NCBI RefSeq assembly: GCF_004005935.1
Contig: NZ_SACQ01000001.1
Coordinates: 651,485-715,484, forward strand
DNA: 64,000 nt
Source: Neptunomonas marina
GTDB lineage: Bacteria > Pseudomonadota > Gammaproteobacteria > Pseudomonadales > Balneatricaceae
Direction: 5' to 3'
Part shown: positions 36,990-44,275 of the stretch, one piece after another
Position numbering within the stretch: position 1 is the first letter of the stretch
Layout of the letters: each line of letters starts with the position of its first letter
Notes under the pieces: generated by a model
Database searches by the model: none
The model's input: the letters and a program-made list of their open reading frames with translations, nothing else
Told to the model about the DNA's origin: nothing
Program-made: the position numbers and the translations under genes

Positions 36990-37565
36990 CTAAGCAGCTG
37001 AAGCCTTAGCTTGATCTTCAATGGCCCAGTAAATTTCCATACAGGCCTGAGCATCAGCCATCGCGGTATGAGCGTTCTGAAGCTCTTTGCCAGTGAAGTG
37101 CAGGTAGGCCTCAGACAGCTTCGGATTTTTGCCCAGCTGCATAATGGGGTGAGCCATCCGCATGGTGCAGTCGTGGTTTTCTTTATCGCCCCACTGGTCA
37201 ATCGCTTCATCGGTATAGCCATAGCGCTTCAGACCAATGCGGATAATGCGCTGATCGAACGTCTTGTTGTGCGCCACGCGCTTGCCGCCGGTCATCTGCA
37301 TGAAGACTGCCAGCGCATCCGCTTCATTGACGCCCACCTTGTTGGCAATCTCTGTGGTAATGCCGTGAATCTCTGATACCTCGACGGGGATCTCCCAGCC
37401 GTTTGGCTGGATGATGAGATCTACAGTCGAGATGATTTCGCGGGTATCTGCATTTGCCAAAATCGCGGCCAGCTGGACTAAGTGTGGCTGATGCTCGCTG
37501 CCAGAAGGGGACTTCCAATCAGGAAAACCAGTTGTTTCGGCATCGTAAAATAGAATCGTATTCAT
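36990..37565 (-). CDS. 3'-5' exonuclease, DEDDh type
   Basis: 191 residues with the three Exo motifs of the DnaQ superfamily: FYDAETTGFPDW (ExoI), VAHNKTFDQRII (ExoII) and NAHTAMADAQACM (ExoIII-epsilon, H and D), so catalytic residues D, E, D, D, H are present. It should degrade or proofread DNA 3' ends (RNA is also possible for the fold). It belongs to the phage early operon with the Bet/RecE pair and RdgC; related genes are common in phage recombination modules. Confidence 0.9.
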   Translation of the reverse strand: MNTILFYDAETTGFPDWKSPSGSEHQPHLVQLAAILANADTREIISTVDLIIQPNGWEIPVEVSEIHGITTEIANKVGVNEADALAVFMQMTGGKRVAHNKTFDQRIIRIGLKRYGYTDEAIDQWGDKENHDCTMRMAHPIMQLGKNPKLSEAYLHFTGKELQNAHTAMADAQACMEIYWAIEDQAKASAA

Positions 37566-37580
37566 GACTTTCTCCGAGAA

Positions 37581-37730
37581 TTAGCGCGCCAGAACGGCGC
37601 GAACTTTTGTACTGCGAAACAGCTGCTGTGCGTGCCGAGTGGCGATGGCTGTTCCTTTGCTGCGTGGAAAACAAGAAAGGCCAATCGTAGTGATCAGCCT
37701 TCCGTTGAGGTAAATGCAATAAGTGTCCAT
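37581..37730 (-). CDS. Small hypothetical ORF in the early operon
   Basis: 49 residues (MDTYCIYLNGRLITTIGLSC at the N-terminus; basic C-terminus RSTKVRAVLAR). It fills an otherwise empty 171-bp gap, starts 6 bp after the stop of the upstream coiled-coil gene and ends 15 bp before the exonuclease start, as expected for an operon gene. The ribosome site is weak. No similarity recognised. Confidence 0.45.
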   Translation of the reverse strand: MDTYCIYLNGRLITTIGLSCFPRSKGTAIATRHAQQLFRSTKVRAVLAR

Positions 37731-37736
37731 AACTGG

Positions 37737-38813
37737 CTACTCAGTCTTGCGGAATACTCCGCCGCAGTATGCGATTGCGACCAATTCACCGGGCACCCAT
37801 ACACCGATAGGCATATTCCAGCTTTCGTTAGATAACTGGACGGCAAAGCCTTCTGCTTCATCTCGCGAGCATTCCACTATGTTTGCGGCGTGCGCTTTAC
37901 TCAGATCGCCGTATGCATGCTTACTAACAGTAGCCACCGGAACGGCTTGAACTGGCTCAGTCTCCATAGTGACGGGCTCATGCACAGTTTGGGGCTCAGT
38001 CGGTGAATGAGCTTCAGTTTGCTGTTTAAGCTCAGGCTCGCGCTGTGCTTCCTGCTCTTTTCGGCGCTGTTCCTCCTCAAACTTGCGGCGGCTCATTTCC
38101 TCGGCGACTTTTTGGCGCTGCAGCTCCGATTGAAGCATTGCCTCAAGGCTCTGGCTGTAGTCCTCATCAGAAGCAAAGAGGAATGTTTCGATGTGAGCGC
38201 GGGTGAGAGGCGCAGCTAAACCGGCTTTGTAAGATTGGTTTTCGAGCTGTAGCAGGCGCATCTCTGTTTGCTGCTGAAGTTGCTTGTCGGCTTGAACCCG
38301 TTTTTGCACTTCGTTAAGCGAGCCTGCCGTTAACTTGCCTGTTTTTGTTAGTGCGGTAATTTTGATTAGGTCTTCGATCTGCGTATGACGGAATTCATCC
38401 TCAACGCCATGAAGCTCCCATTCGCTTAGACGGCGCTCTTCTAACTTTGCTTTGGCCAGAGCACGCGTTTCGTCCTCGAACACCTTTACTTGATCAAGCA
38501 GGCGCTGCCGTCCGTCCTTACACATTTTCTCAAGAGCTTTTGCCTGCTCCTCGAATGTTCGAATGGGGCCGCTGACTTTCTCGACAGCTTCGCGGCGACG
38601 CTTGCCGATATCACCGGCCATCTTATTGAGCTCGGTTGCAAGCTTCTTTGAGCCTGCCAGCGTGTCAGCGGTGACCACAACGTCGTACTGCTTTAATTCG
38701 CTCTCTAGCCACGCTTTGGTTTCTTCAAAGTTGAAGGCAATAGCAGCAGGAGTTGTATTGATTACCACCAGATCAGTGGCTTGGCGAGGTTCCATTTTTT
38801 CAGCTGCAGACAT
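37737..38813 (-). CDS. DUF1351-like coiled-coil phage protein
   Basis: 358 residues. The N-terminal half (FNFEETKAWLESELKQYDVVV, LAGSKKLATELNKMAGDIGKRRREAV, PIRTFEEQAKALEKMCKDGR) is the DUF1351 pattern, a family commonly found beside RecT/Bet genes in phages. A long charged coiled coil with QRQ/EEQRRKEQEAQ follows, then a Pro/Glu/Thr-rich linker and a small C-terminal domain (NIVECSRDEAEGFAVQL). Probably an accessory of the recombination module; biochemical role not established. It starts 2 bp after the bet stop. Confidence 0.75.
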   Translation of the reverse strand: MSAAEKMEPRQATDLVVINTTPAAIAFNFEETKAWLESELKQYDVVVTADTLAGSKKLATELNKMAGDIGKRRREAVEKVSGPIRTFEEQAKALEKMCKDGRQRLLDQVKVFEDETRALAKAKLEERRLSEWELHGVEDEFRHTQIEDLIKITALTKTGKLTAGSLNEVQKRVQADKQLQQQTEMRLLQLENQSYKAGLAAPLTRAHIETFLFASDEDYSQSLEAMLQSELQRQKVAEEMSRRKFEEEQRRKEQEAQREPELKQQTEAHSPTEPQTVHEPVTMETEPVQAVPVATVSKHAYGDLSKAHAANIVECSRDEAEGFAVQLSNESWNMPIGVWVPGELVAIAYCGGVFRKTE

Positions 38814-38815
38814 GG

Positions 38816-39694
38816 TTATTGCTCCTGATTTTGTGCGGCGTGAGATAAGTTTGAACAGTGGTCTTTATAAGACTGGATGAGTGAGGTGCGCTCAGCACTG
38901 CCTTCTGGCCATTGCGTAGCTGCGGCCTTCCACTGATCTAGGTCTTCTTTAGTAGTGCATACCTGGAGCTCTTTTAGCAGCTGGTCGACTGGGGGAGGCT
39001 GGTCAAAGCTCGGCATAGATTGTTTTTGACTGCCCAAAGAGGCTGATTGGGCCTCTGCCTTGCTTGAATTGCCCACTCGACTTTTCAGGGATGATTGGTT
39101 TGCTGCTGGGTTTACCTCGCGCTCGCTGACGAGTGTGGTTTGTCGATACCGTTCTGCTTCATCTTCATCAATGATGCCTGACAAACCGAAAGCGTAACGA
39201 GCTGCTTGAATAGTGGCTTTATGCCTTAGCATCCGTGCGGGCCATTTTTTCCATGGCTCCGACGTGCCTTTGCACTCATCTAGGTATTCGGTCACCTCTG
39301 TCGGTCGCTGGCGATCCTTACGATAGATACGGCATGTAATAGCAGATAAAGCACCATTGGCATCTAGTGAGTCCGAAAACTCCATACCATCAAACTGCGT
39401 GTGCTCATTGATGATTTTTAACCATCCATCGATGGACACAATTGGTTGAATCGCGCCGCGGTTATTGAAGGCATAGATCTCCTTCGTTAAAGGATTCAGA
39501 CGGTACTCATTAGCAATGGCTAGAAATGTAATCAGTTCGCCATCGCTTACTTGACCATTGTTCTTGGCTTTCATGAGCGTATTCGTCATCAAAGAGCGAG
39601 TTTCCTGCTCATCGATGTTCAGGCGGCTCGCCATGACTGCGAATGGACTTTTCTGAGGGGTGGTTTGTTGTGAAATGGTTGCAACATTACTCAT
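38816..39694 (-). CDS. bet: Single-strand annealing protein Bet (RecT superfamily)
   Basis: 292 residues. The core FLAIANEYRLNPLTKEIYAFNN, PIVSIDGWLKIINEHTQFDGMEF, WKKWPARMLRHKATIQAARYAFGLSGIIDEDEAERY is the phage recombination protein Bet/RecT signature. It anneals complementary single strands, working with the nuclease encoded just upstream, with which it shares a 4-bp start/stop overlap. The C-terminal about 90 residues are Ser/Gln-rich and variable. Confidence 0.93.
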   Translation of the reverse strand: MSNVATISQQTTPQKSPFAVMASRLNIDEQETRSLMTNTLMKAKNNGQVSDGELITFLAIANEYRLNPLTKEIYAFNNRGAIQPIVSIDGWLKIINEHTQFDGMEFSDSLDANGALSAITCRIYRKDRQRPTEVTEYLDECKGTSEPWKKWPARMLRHKATIQAARYAFGLSGIIDEDEAERYRQTTLVSEREVNPAANQSSLKSRVGNSSKAEAQSASLGSQKQSMPSFDQPPPVDQLLKELQVCTTKEDLDQWKAAATQWPEGSAERTSLIQSYKDHCSNLSHAAQNQEQ

Positions 39695-40578
39695 GACAAT
39701 CTCCGTTCATCCTGACGAATGGCCCAAGCGGGGCGCTCAAGTGATCTAATATGAAGCCAGTCGTCTTCGACGCGGCAACGGTGGTAGGTTTCTAGGTTTT
39801 CGCGATAAAGCTCGTGTCCACGTTGCTTCCAGTCGTCAGGCAGTTCCACGACATCAACCATGTAGCGACCGGCACTAACGCTAGAACTCACTGCTAGGAA
39901 TAGGAACTGCGGGCGCACTCCAAAATGCTTCTCGTATCCCTCGGAATACATAGCGTCCTGCACGTGGTAGCGAAACTCTTCGACATGTTTTTCTAGCCGA
40001 TCCATGCCCTCTACCTTCTTAACGTCCACAATGATGTGGTGATTGGTCAGAATGCGGTCTGGTCGGATACGGCAAAGCTCACCGGTTTCATCATCGGTCC
40101 AGTAAATCGATGCTTCATTGATACCTGCTTGCTCGAAGATCCAGCGAGCAGTTGGGTGTGCCATAACGCTGCCTTGCATGATTTGCAGCTGTCGCCATTC
40201 GTCGGCGGTCATGATGATTTTGTCGTCATGCTCTTGCTGGAAAGCCTCCCATTGGGTTCGGCCTTCGTTTGTTCGCCGGTTAAAATCTGGCGCGATGATA
40301 AACTCGCTGTTGAAGTTGTGCGGTTCCAACAGAAGACAGTGCAGGGCGGAACCAAAGTCCATCGCTTTAAGCTTTTGGTCGTCAACTGGCGCTTCTTTCG
40401 ACCAAGGAAGCGAGGAAGGGCAGTGAGCGATAAGGTCTAAGCCGCTTTTGCTAATGCCTTCGCCTGCGTGATAGTCGGCGTTACTGAGGTTTTCATAGAA
40501 GCCAGGCGCACAAAAAACCGACCCAATGGCCGGTTGATCTTGTTCTAATAAGTCGAATGGATTTGCGGGCATGTTCAT
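39691..40578 (-). CDS. RecE-type exonuclease (PD-(D/E)XK, exo VIII-like)
   Basis: 295 residues. The beginning NADYHAGEGISKSGLDLIAHCPSS and FGSALHCLLLEP is the family start of phage RecE/exodeoxyribonuclease VIII-like nucleases; the catalytic core has RPDRI and VDVKKVEG (D and K of the D-x-K motif), later ending YHVQDAMYSEGYEKHFG. It should resect duplex 5' strands to supply single strands for Bet. It overlaps both neighbours by 4 bp. Confidence 0.9.
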   Translation of the reverse strand: MNMPANPFDLLEQDQPAIGSVFCAPGFYENLSNADYHAGEGISKSGLDLIAHCPSSLPWSKEAPVDDQKLKAMDFGSALHCLLLEPHNFNSEFIIAPDFNRRTNEGRTQWEAFQQEHDDKIIMTADEWRQLQIMQGSVMAHPTARWIFEQAGINEASIYWTDDETGELCRIRPDRILTNHHIIVDVKKVEGMDRLEKHVEEFRYHVQDAMYSEGYEKHFGVRPQFLFLAVSSSVSAGRYMVDVVELPDDWKQRGHELYRENLETYHRCRVEDDWLHIRSLERPAWAIRQDERRLS

Positions 40579-40829
40579 GCTGCGTCCTCCACAATGCAGT
40601 CATTCCATGCGGCGATGCGTTCGATGGTGTCAGCAGCAACTTGCTCAGCCGCTATCTGCTTTAATTCGCCATATAACATGGCGTCACAGGCGCCGTTCTC
40701 GCCGTCCATTTCGGTGATCTTTTCCTCTACGTCGGAGAAGTCGATCACGTCCCAAGTGCCGGGGCCGGTGCGATAACTGCCGCCTGATATCAGGACTAAA
40801 GCAATTTCTTCCAGAGTGATGTAGTCCAT
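40575..40829 (-). CDS. Small acidic hypothetical phage protein
   Basis: 84 residues from the ATG at 40829, preceded by GGAGGACAAC; the upstream TTG at 40841 lies on the ribosome site and is not the start. Acidic (GTWDVIDFSDVEEKITEMDGENG), no motif. Its 3' end overlaps the nuclease start by 4 bp, implying coupled translation and perhaps a regulatory or inhibitory role towards the nuclease, which is inference. Confidence 0.6.
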   Translation of the reverse strand: MDYITLEEIALVLISGGSYRTGPGTWDVIDFSDVEEKITEMDGENGACDAMLYGELKQIAAEQVAADTIERIAAWNDCIVEDAA

Positions 40830-40844
40830 GTTGTCCTCCAATCC

Positions 40845-41084
40845 TTACATGTAGACCCAATCAGCTGGTGACGTTGGGTGGTTGAGCTTTTGAACGACTT
40901 CACGCTGAGCTAAGCCGCGTTTCATAGCTGCATCTAGCTGGTCACCTTGCACCTTCGCAACTTCAAGCTCTTGCAAGATGACCGTGCCTGACTTGAGATC
41001 GAGATCATCTGGTTTGATGGTGGTTACCCGTTGCTCATGAGGACTGAGCCAGTTTGTGACGATGTAAACGGTCATGCTGTCCAT
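40845..41084 (-). CDS. Hypothetical phage protein
   Basis: 79 residues, codirectional with the early operon (MTVYIVTNWLSPHEQRVTTIK; an alternative start is three codons in). Helical second half (LQELEVAKVQGDQLDAAMKRG). Not recognised. It precedes the acidic protein by 15 bp. Confidence 0.6.
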   Translation of the reverse strand: MDSMTVYIVTNWLSPHEQRVTTIKPDDLDLKSGTVILQELEVAKVQGDQLDAAMKRGLAQREVVQKLNHPTSPADWVYM

Positions 41085-41089
41085 GGCAG

Positions 41090-41278
41090 TTACTCCGGTT
41101 TATAGATTGGGATTTCAAATTGGATAGCTGGCATAGCGGCTTTGTAAGCCTTGCGGTTGAGCCAAGCTCGCACGCGCTGCTCATTTGCTATCAAGCTGGA
41201 AGTGTGAGGTGCGCCGTATCCGTGCAGCACTCTCACGCGGTAATCGCGGCTAGGTTGCCGCTGGGATTGGCGTTCCAT
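41090..41278 (-). CDS. Hypothetical phage protein, first gene of the leftward operon
   Basis: 62 residues, basic (QRQPSRDYRVRVLHGYG, NRKAYKAAMPAI), preceded by AGGAGAACACT. It is the promoter-proximal gene of the leftward operon, the place lambda uses for early regulators such as N, and its Arg-rich N-terminus is compatible with RNA binding; this role is only a guess. Confidence 0.55.
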   Translation of the reverse strand: MERQSQRQPSRDYRVRVLHGYGAPHTSSLIANEQRVRAWLNRKAYKAAMPAIQFEIPIYKPE

Positions 41279-41454
41279 AGTGTTCTCCTGTTTGTTTCTG
41301 GCAAGACAGTTACGGCTGCCTTCTCAGAAATAAACGTGGTTTAACACGCCCGTCACACCTATCCATCTATGCAGATTCGGTCGCAACTCGCCGCTACGGG
41401 GTTTGGCTTACGCCTTGCGGGTCTAAGTTGGGTAGGTAAGTCGCCTACACGATT

Positions 41455-41526
41455 GGTTAAAGTTCTTGACATAAAGAATAATGAATTAAACAAAACATGC
41501 AAGATTTTTTGTCAAAAAGTTTAACC
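41455..41526. promoter_or_regulatory. Leftward early control region with inverted operator-like repeats
   Basis: Two 17-bp arms, GGTTAAAGTTCTTGACA (41455-41471) and TGTCAAAAAGTTTAACC (41510-41526), are inverted copies with 15 of 17 matches, 38 bp apart. Each contains TTGACA pointing inward. On the minus strand TTGACA (41515-41510) with TTTAAT (about 19 bp spacer) could be the leftward promoter; on the plus strand TATACA at 41544-41549 could serve the nuclease gene. The rest of the gene-free stretch 41,279-41,591 is a leader of about 200 nt with a GTAGG...CCTAC hairpin and no ORF. Confidence 0.6.
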
Positions 41527-41591
41527 ATTATTGATCGGCTCTTTATACAATCGAATCAGAGTCTCAACATTCAGCGTGTTAAAATGTCTCG

Positions 41592-42014
41592 ATGAAAAAG
41601 GGAATTTTGGTGCTGTTGCTGTTGCTATCTCCGGCAGCGATGGCGGGAAAGATATATGGAGATGTGGTTGTAGATCGTGTTGGCACCGTGATTGATGGTG
41701 ACTCGTTTAAGGTGGATATCGACGAGTGGCCACCGATCCTTGGGAAGGGCATTACCGTCAGAATCAACGAAATCGATACGCCAGAGTTGCGCGGGAAGTG
41801 CCCCTATGAAAAGCAGCTAGCACGAGAAGCCAAGCAGTTCAGTGTAAGCGTACTGAGAGCAGGGAGTAGGGTGGAGCTTAGAAACATTCGTCGAGGAAAG
41901 TACTTTCGGGTAATAGCTGATGTGTTTGTCGATGGAGTGGATCTTGGAAGCCAGCTCCTAGAGCAGAAGCTGGCACGGCGCTATAAAAAGCGCAGGGAAG
42001 GGTGGTGTGATTAG
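41592..42014 (+). CDS. Secreted SNase-type thermonuclease
   Basis: 140 residues: a signal peptide (GILVLLLLLSPAAMA|G) then a staphylococcal-nuclease fold with VVDRVGTVIDGDSFKVDID, the catalytic Arg/Glu in VRINEIDTPELRG and the second Arg in GKYFRVIADVFVDG. It should cut DNA or RNA in the periplasm or outside the cell. It is the only rightward gene in this part of the prophage and faces the cI-linked cargo genes, overlapping the last of them by 4 bp. It is probable lysogenic-conversion cargo; it might also destroy incoming DNA. Confidence 0.88.
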   Translation: MKKGILVLLLLLSPAAMAGKIYGDVVVDRVGTVIDGDSFKVDIDEWPPILGKGITVRINEIDTPELRGKCPYEKQLAREAKQFSVSVLRAGSRVELRNIRRGKYFRVIADVFVDGVDLGSQLLEQKLARRYKKRREGWCD

Positions 42015-42205
42015 GGCTTCTCTGTTGCAAGACTAGCGCTATCTGGCGTCTTACTAGAGAGAACACGTTTCATATATTCACCAACTGACTCTTGAACAGT
42101 TTGAGAGGCTGGCTGCTGTTCCTTACCAAAATCTTCTAGAGAGTACCGGTACTCTCCCCGTGATATCTTGAGAGCTGTTTGAAGGTCCAAATCCATGCTA
42201 CTCAT
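42011..42205 (-). CDS. Small ORF coupled to the Ntn-hydrolase gene
   Basis: 64 residues, mixed charge (LQTALKISRGEYRYSLEDFG, VGEYMKRVLSSKTPDSAS), no membrane segment. The start overlaps the last codons of the Ntn-hydrolase gene by 8 bp, so it is translated by coupling; a second ATG lies three codons in. Family not recognised. It may be a substrate, adaptor or inhibitor for the hydrolase; position is the only evidence. Confidence 0.55.
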   Translation of the reverse strand: MSSMDLDLQTALKISRGEYRYSLEDFGKEQQPASQTVQESVGEYMKRVLSSKTPDSASLATEKP

Positions 42206-43520
42206 CCCTATAGTAGTTACTGAAAAAGTGGTTGTTGAGCTCAGGCTCGAAATAGTGCTTTCGTTTTATCCATATGAACCCGTCGCCTTTAGAAATAATG
42301 GCAACGTCTACCGGACCGCCTACTGTCTCTGAGCTTGTAGACATGCGCCTGCGTACTGAGGTTAAGTTTACAAGTGACTCCGCCAATTGCGCAATCTCTT
42401 CTTTTGGAAGAAAGCCGACCGCTGAAACGATAGGTCCCGAATGCTCGTTGTCCATTTTGTCGGCTAAATATGCTTGCGAAGTTTCTATGAAATCAATTCC
42501 TGCTTTTTTTATTTTCCTGTTAATTCTATCAATTACATCCGGGCTCAGTGCCTCTTCTTGCATTGCCTTAACCAACTGATCAGGAACTTCATTTTCAGTA
42601 AAGTGAGACATTAATCCACCAACGGCGTGATAGAGCTCAGAGGCCATTCCATTCATAAAGCTTGCTATAACATCACCTTGTGCGAACGGAGTAATGGAAG
42701 CGGTATTTTTTTCACTAATGTTGGTAGCCTGAATGGGTGTATGTTTCAAGCAGCCGAAGAGGAATCCTTCGATTCTGGTTTCGACTTGCGCTGGAAATAT
42801 TTCTTTGTCCCCAAAGCCCGCGATAACAATGCCTGACTCTGAGCCTGAATATGGGGGCTCTTTTGGAGCCGCTTCAGCGCAAAGCTTAATGATTCGTTGT
42901 CTTCTCTCAAGGTTCAGGAAGCTTTTCCAGTTTTGAAATACTCCATCAATTAGATGATCGACCTGGACAGAGTTGTGATCTAACTTCGAGACTGCATTGT
43001 TGCTCTCCATGCTATCAAGAGAGTCATAGGTGCATATTGACGTTGCTATGGAATCTATGGCTTTTTCGAAGCTCGTATCAAATAACTCCGAGAGCTGCTT
43101 TGATATTTGATCGTGAGACAGGTTGGATGTTGCTTCTGTGAAGTAATCATTGAGCCTGACATAAAAGCTTCTTATGAAACCCTCAATGTACTGCGCTTCA
43201 ATAGTGTTTAAGTCTTGGCTATCTTCGACTAAAGACTTTATATGGCCTAGGAAGTCGGCGAGGTATTGTTCAAGCTTATCTCTCTTTGTTGAAGATAGTA
43301 TTTTGCGGTATGTCTTGATGATAGTTTCCCAAGGAATCGACATATACGATGCTGAGCCATAAATCATAATTCCGACCGGCTCGTACTTTGACAGCGCGAA
43401 CAGTTTATTTACGGAGTTATAGACCTTATGTGCACCGTTCGGACCTATGGTTACTGTTACCGCGCTATCTGCAGCTAAGGCAACCGCTTGTGTGTTCATG
43501 ATTGAAACTTCGGTGGTCAT
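42198..43520 (-). CDS. Proteasome-beta/HslV-like Ntn-hydrolase of unknown role
   Basis: 440 residues. After removal of Met1 the N-terminus reads TTEVSIMNTQAVALAADSAVT, which aligns with HslV and proteasome beta: Thr1 exposed without propeptide, Asp17 in the (A/G)DS turn, and a Lys (about 38) in VNKLFALSKYEPVGIMIYGSAS, the equivalent of Lys33-(V/L)...G-x-x-G-(G/S)-A. The rest (about 90-440) is a helical extension with no recognised domain, far beyond the about 180-residue peptidase core. No ATPase partner is adjacent. The gene is AT-rich, follows cI codirectionally and is thus probably expressed in the lysogen. Uncharacterised homologues seem to exist widely in bacteria, by memory. Confidence 0.75.
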   Translation of the reverse strand: MTTEVSIMNTQAVALAADSAVTVTIGPNGAHKVYNSVNKLFALSKYEPVGIMIYGSASYMSIPWETIIKTYRKILSSTKRDKLEQYLADFLGHIKSLVEDSQDLNTIEAQYIEGFIRSFYVRLNDYFTEATSNLSHDQISKQLSELFDTSFEKAIDSIATSICTYDSLDSMESNNAVSKLDHNSVQVDHLIDGVFQNWKSFLNLERRQRIIKLCAEAAPKEPPYSGSESGIVIAGFGDKEIFPAQVETRIEGFLFGCLKHTPIQATNISEKNTASITPFAQGDVIASFMNGMASELYHAVGGLMSHFTENEVPDQLVKAMQEEALSPDVIDRINRKIKKAGIDFIETSQAYLADKMDNEHSGPIVSAVGFLPKEEIAQLAESLVNLTSVRRRMSTSSETVGGPVDVAIISKGDGFIWIKRKHYFEPELNNHFFSNYYRDE

Positions 43521-43626
43521 TTAAGTCCCTTCCCTGGTCTGTGCTAATTGGCTTTTATGACGTAGAAGCCATAAGTCTTCGTTCAGAATGCTCTTCATAC
43601 GCTTCGGATTGACTTGTTGTTCAACC

Positions 43627-44175
43627 CTAGATATCACCTTGACTGAACGTTGAGCTGCAATCAGTTGTGGTTTGGTCGTCAGTCACTAAAATTACATTGA
43701 GCTCGGTAGTTCTCAAGAGCTGTTTACCCATCTCTAACGCCTCTTCAGATCGAGCTTGGCCCACATGAGAGAACATTGAGCTTAGGTAGGATGCCAGAGC
43801 TTCAGCCCTCTTTTCAGTGGAGAAGGAGTGCATCAGAGTTTTATGACGAATAAAGTAATCAATTACTTGTTCGCATAAGGCTGTCGCTGAAAGGCTCTGA
43901 GAGCCTGAGCTAAACGCAGGTATGTTAATTGATATCTGGTGGTCGTTGTTCGGTAAATAGATGACCTTGGGTTTGCCTAGCACCATGTTAGGGTGGCGAA
44001 AGTCGGCCACGACGCCATTTGCAATATCTTGTTCGAGCCGCATTATGCCCCAATCGAGCATACTAACCGGCTCTTTCTGGAGCATCTTAGTTACTTGGCG
44101 TTGCTCAGCGACTGCACTTTGGGTGCAGAACACCCCTAGAGCTAGCGCAATCAGCAAAGATGTCGATGCTTTCAT
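43627..44175 (-). CDS. Secreted protein of unknown function (cI-linked cargo)
   Basis: 182 residues with a signal peptide (TSLLIALALGVFCTQSAVA|E). The mature part has segments VSMLDWGIMRLEQDIANG, VIYLPNNDHQISINIPAF, ALCEQVIDYFIRHKT and two cysteines that could form a disulfide. No domain recognised. It is exported to the periplasm. It lies in the run of genes downstream of cI, with 100 bp before it that may hold its own promoter. A 25-codon ORF fits in the 106-bp gap to the Ntn-hydrolase gene but is not convincing. Confidence 0.7.
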   Translation of the reverse strand: MKASTSLLIALALGVFCTQSAVAEQRQVTKMLQKEPVSMLDWGIMRLEQDIANGVVADFRHPNMVLGKPKVIYLPNNDHQISINIPAFSSGSQSLSATALCEQVIDYFIRHKTLMHSFSTEKRAEALASYLSSMFSHVGQARSEEALEMGKQLLRTTELNVILVTDDQTTTDCSSTFSQGDI

Positions 44176-44275
44176 AAATACGTCCCTGTGCCTCGAAGAT
44201 TGATAATTTAAGCTGAGCGGTAGAGGCTACCTTCCCGCCAGCCATGGCACTTACTTCACAGCGAGCTTCTAGTCA

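Noticed and set aside
43521-43598. 25-codon ORF ending at the Ntn-hydrolase start (TAA-ATG)
   Set aside because: Could be a leader peptide, but it is short, without a good ribosome site, and would need conservation evidence.
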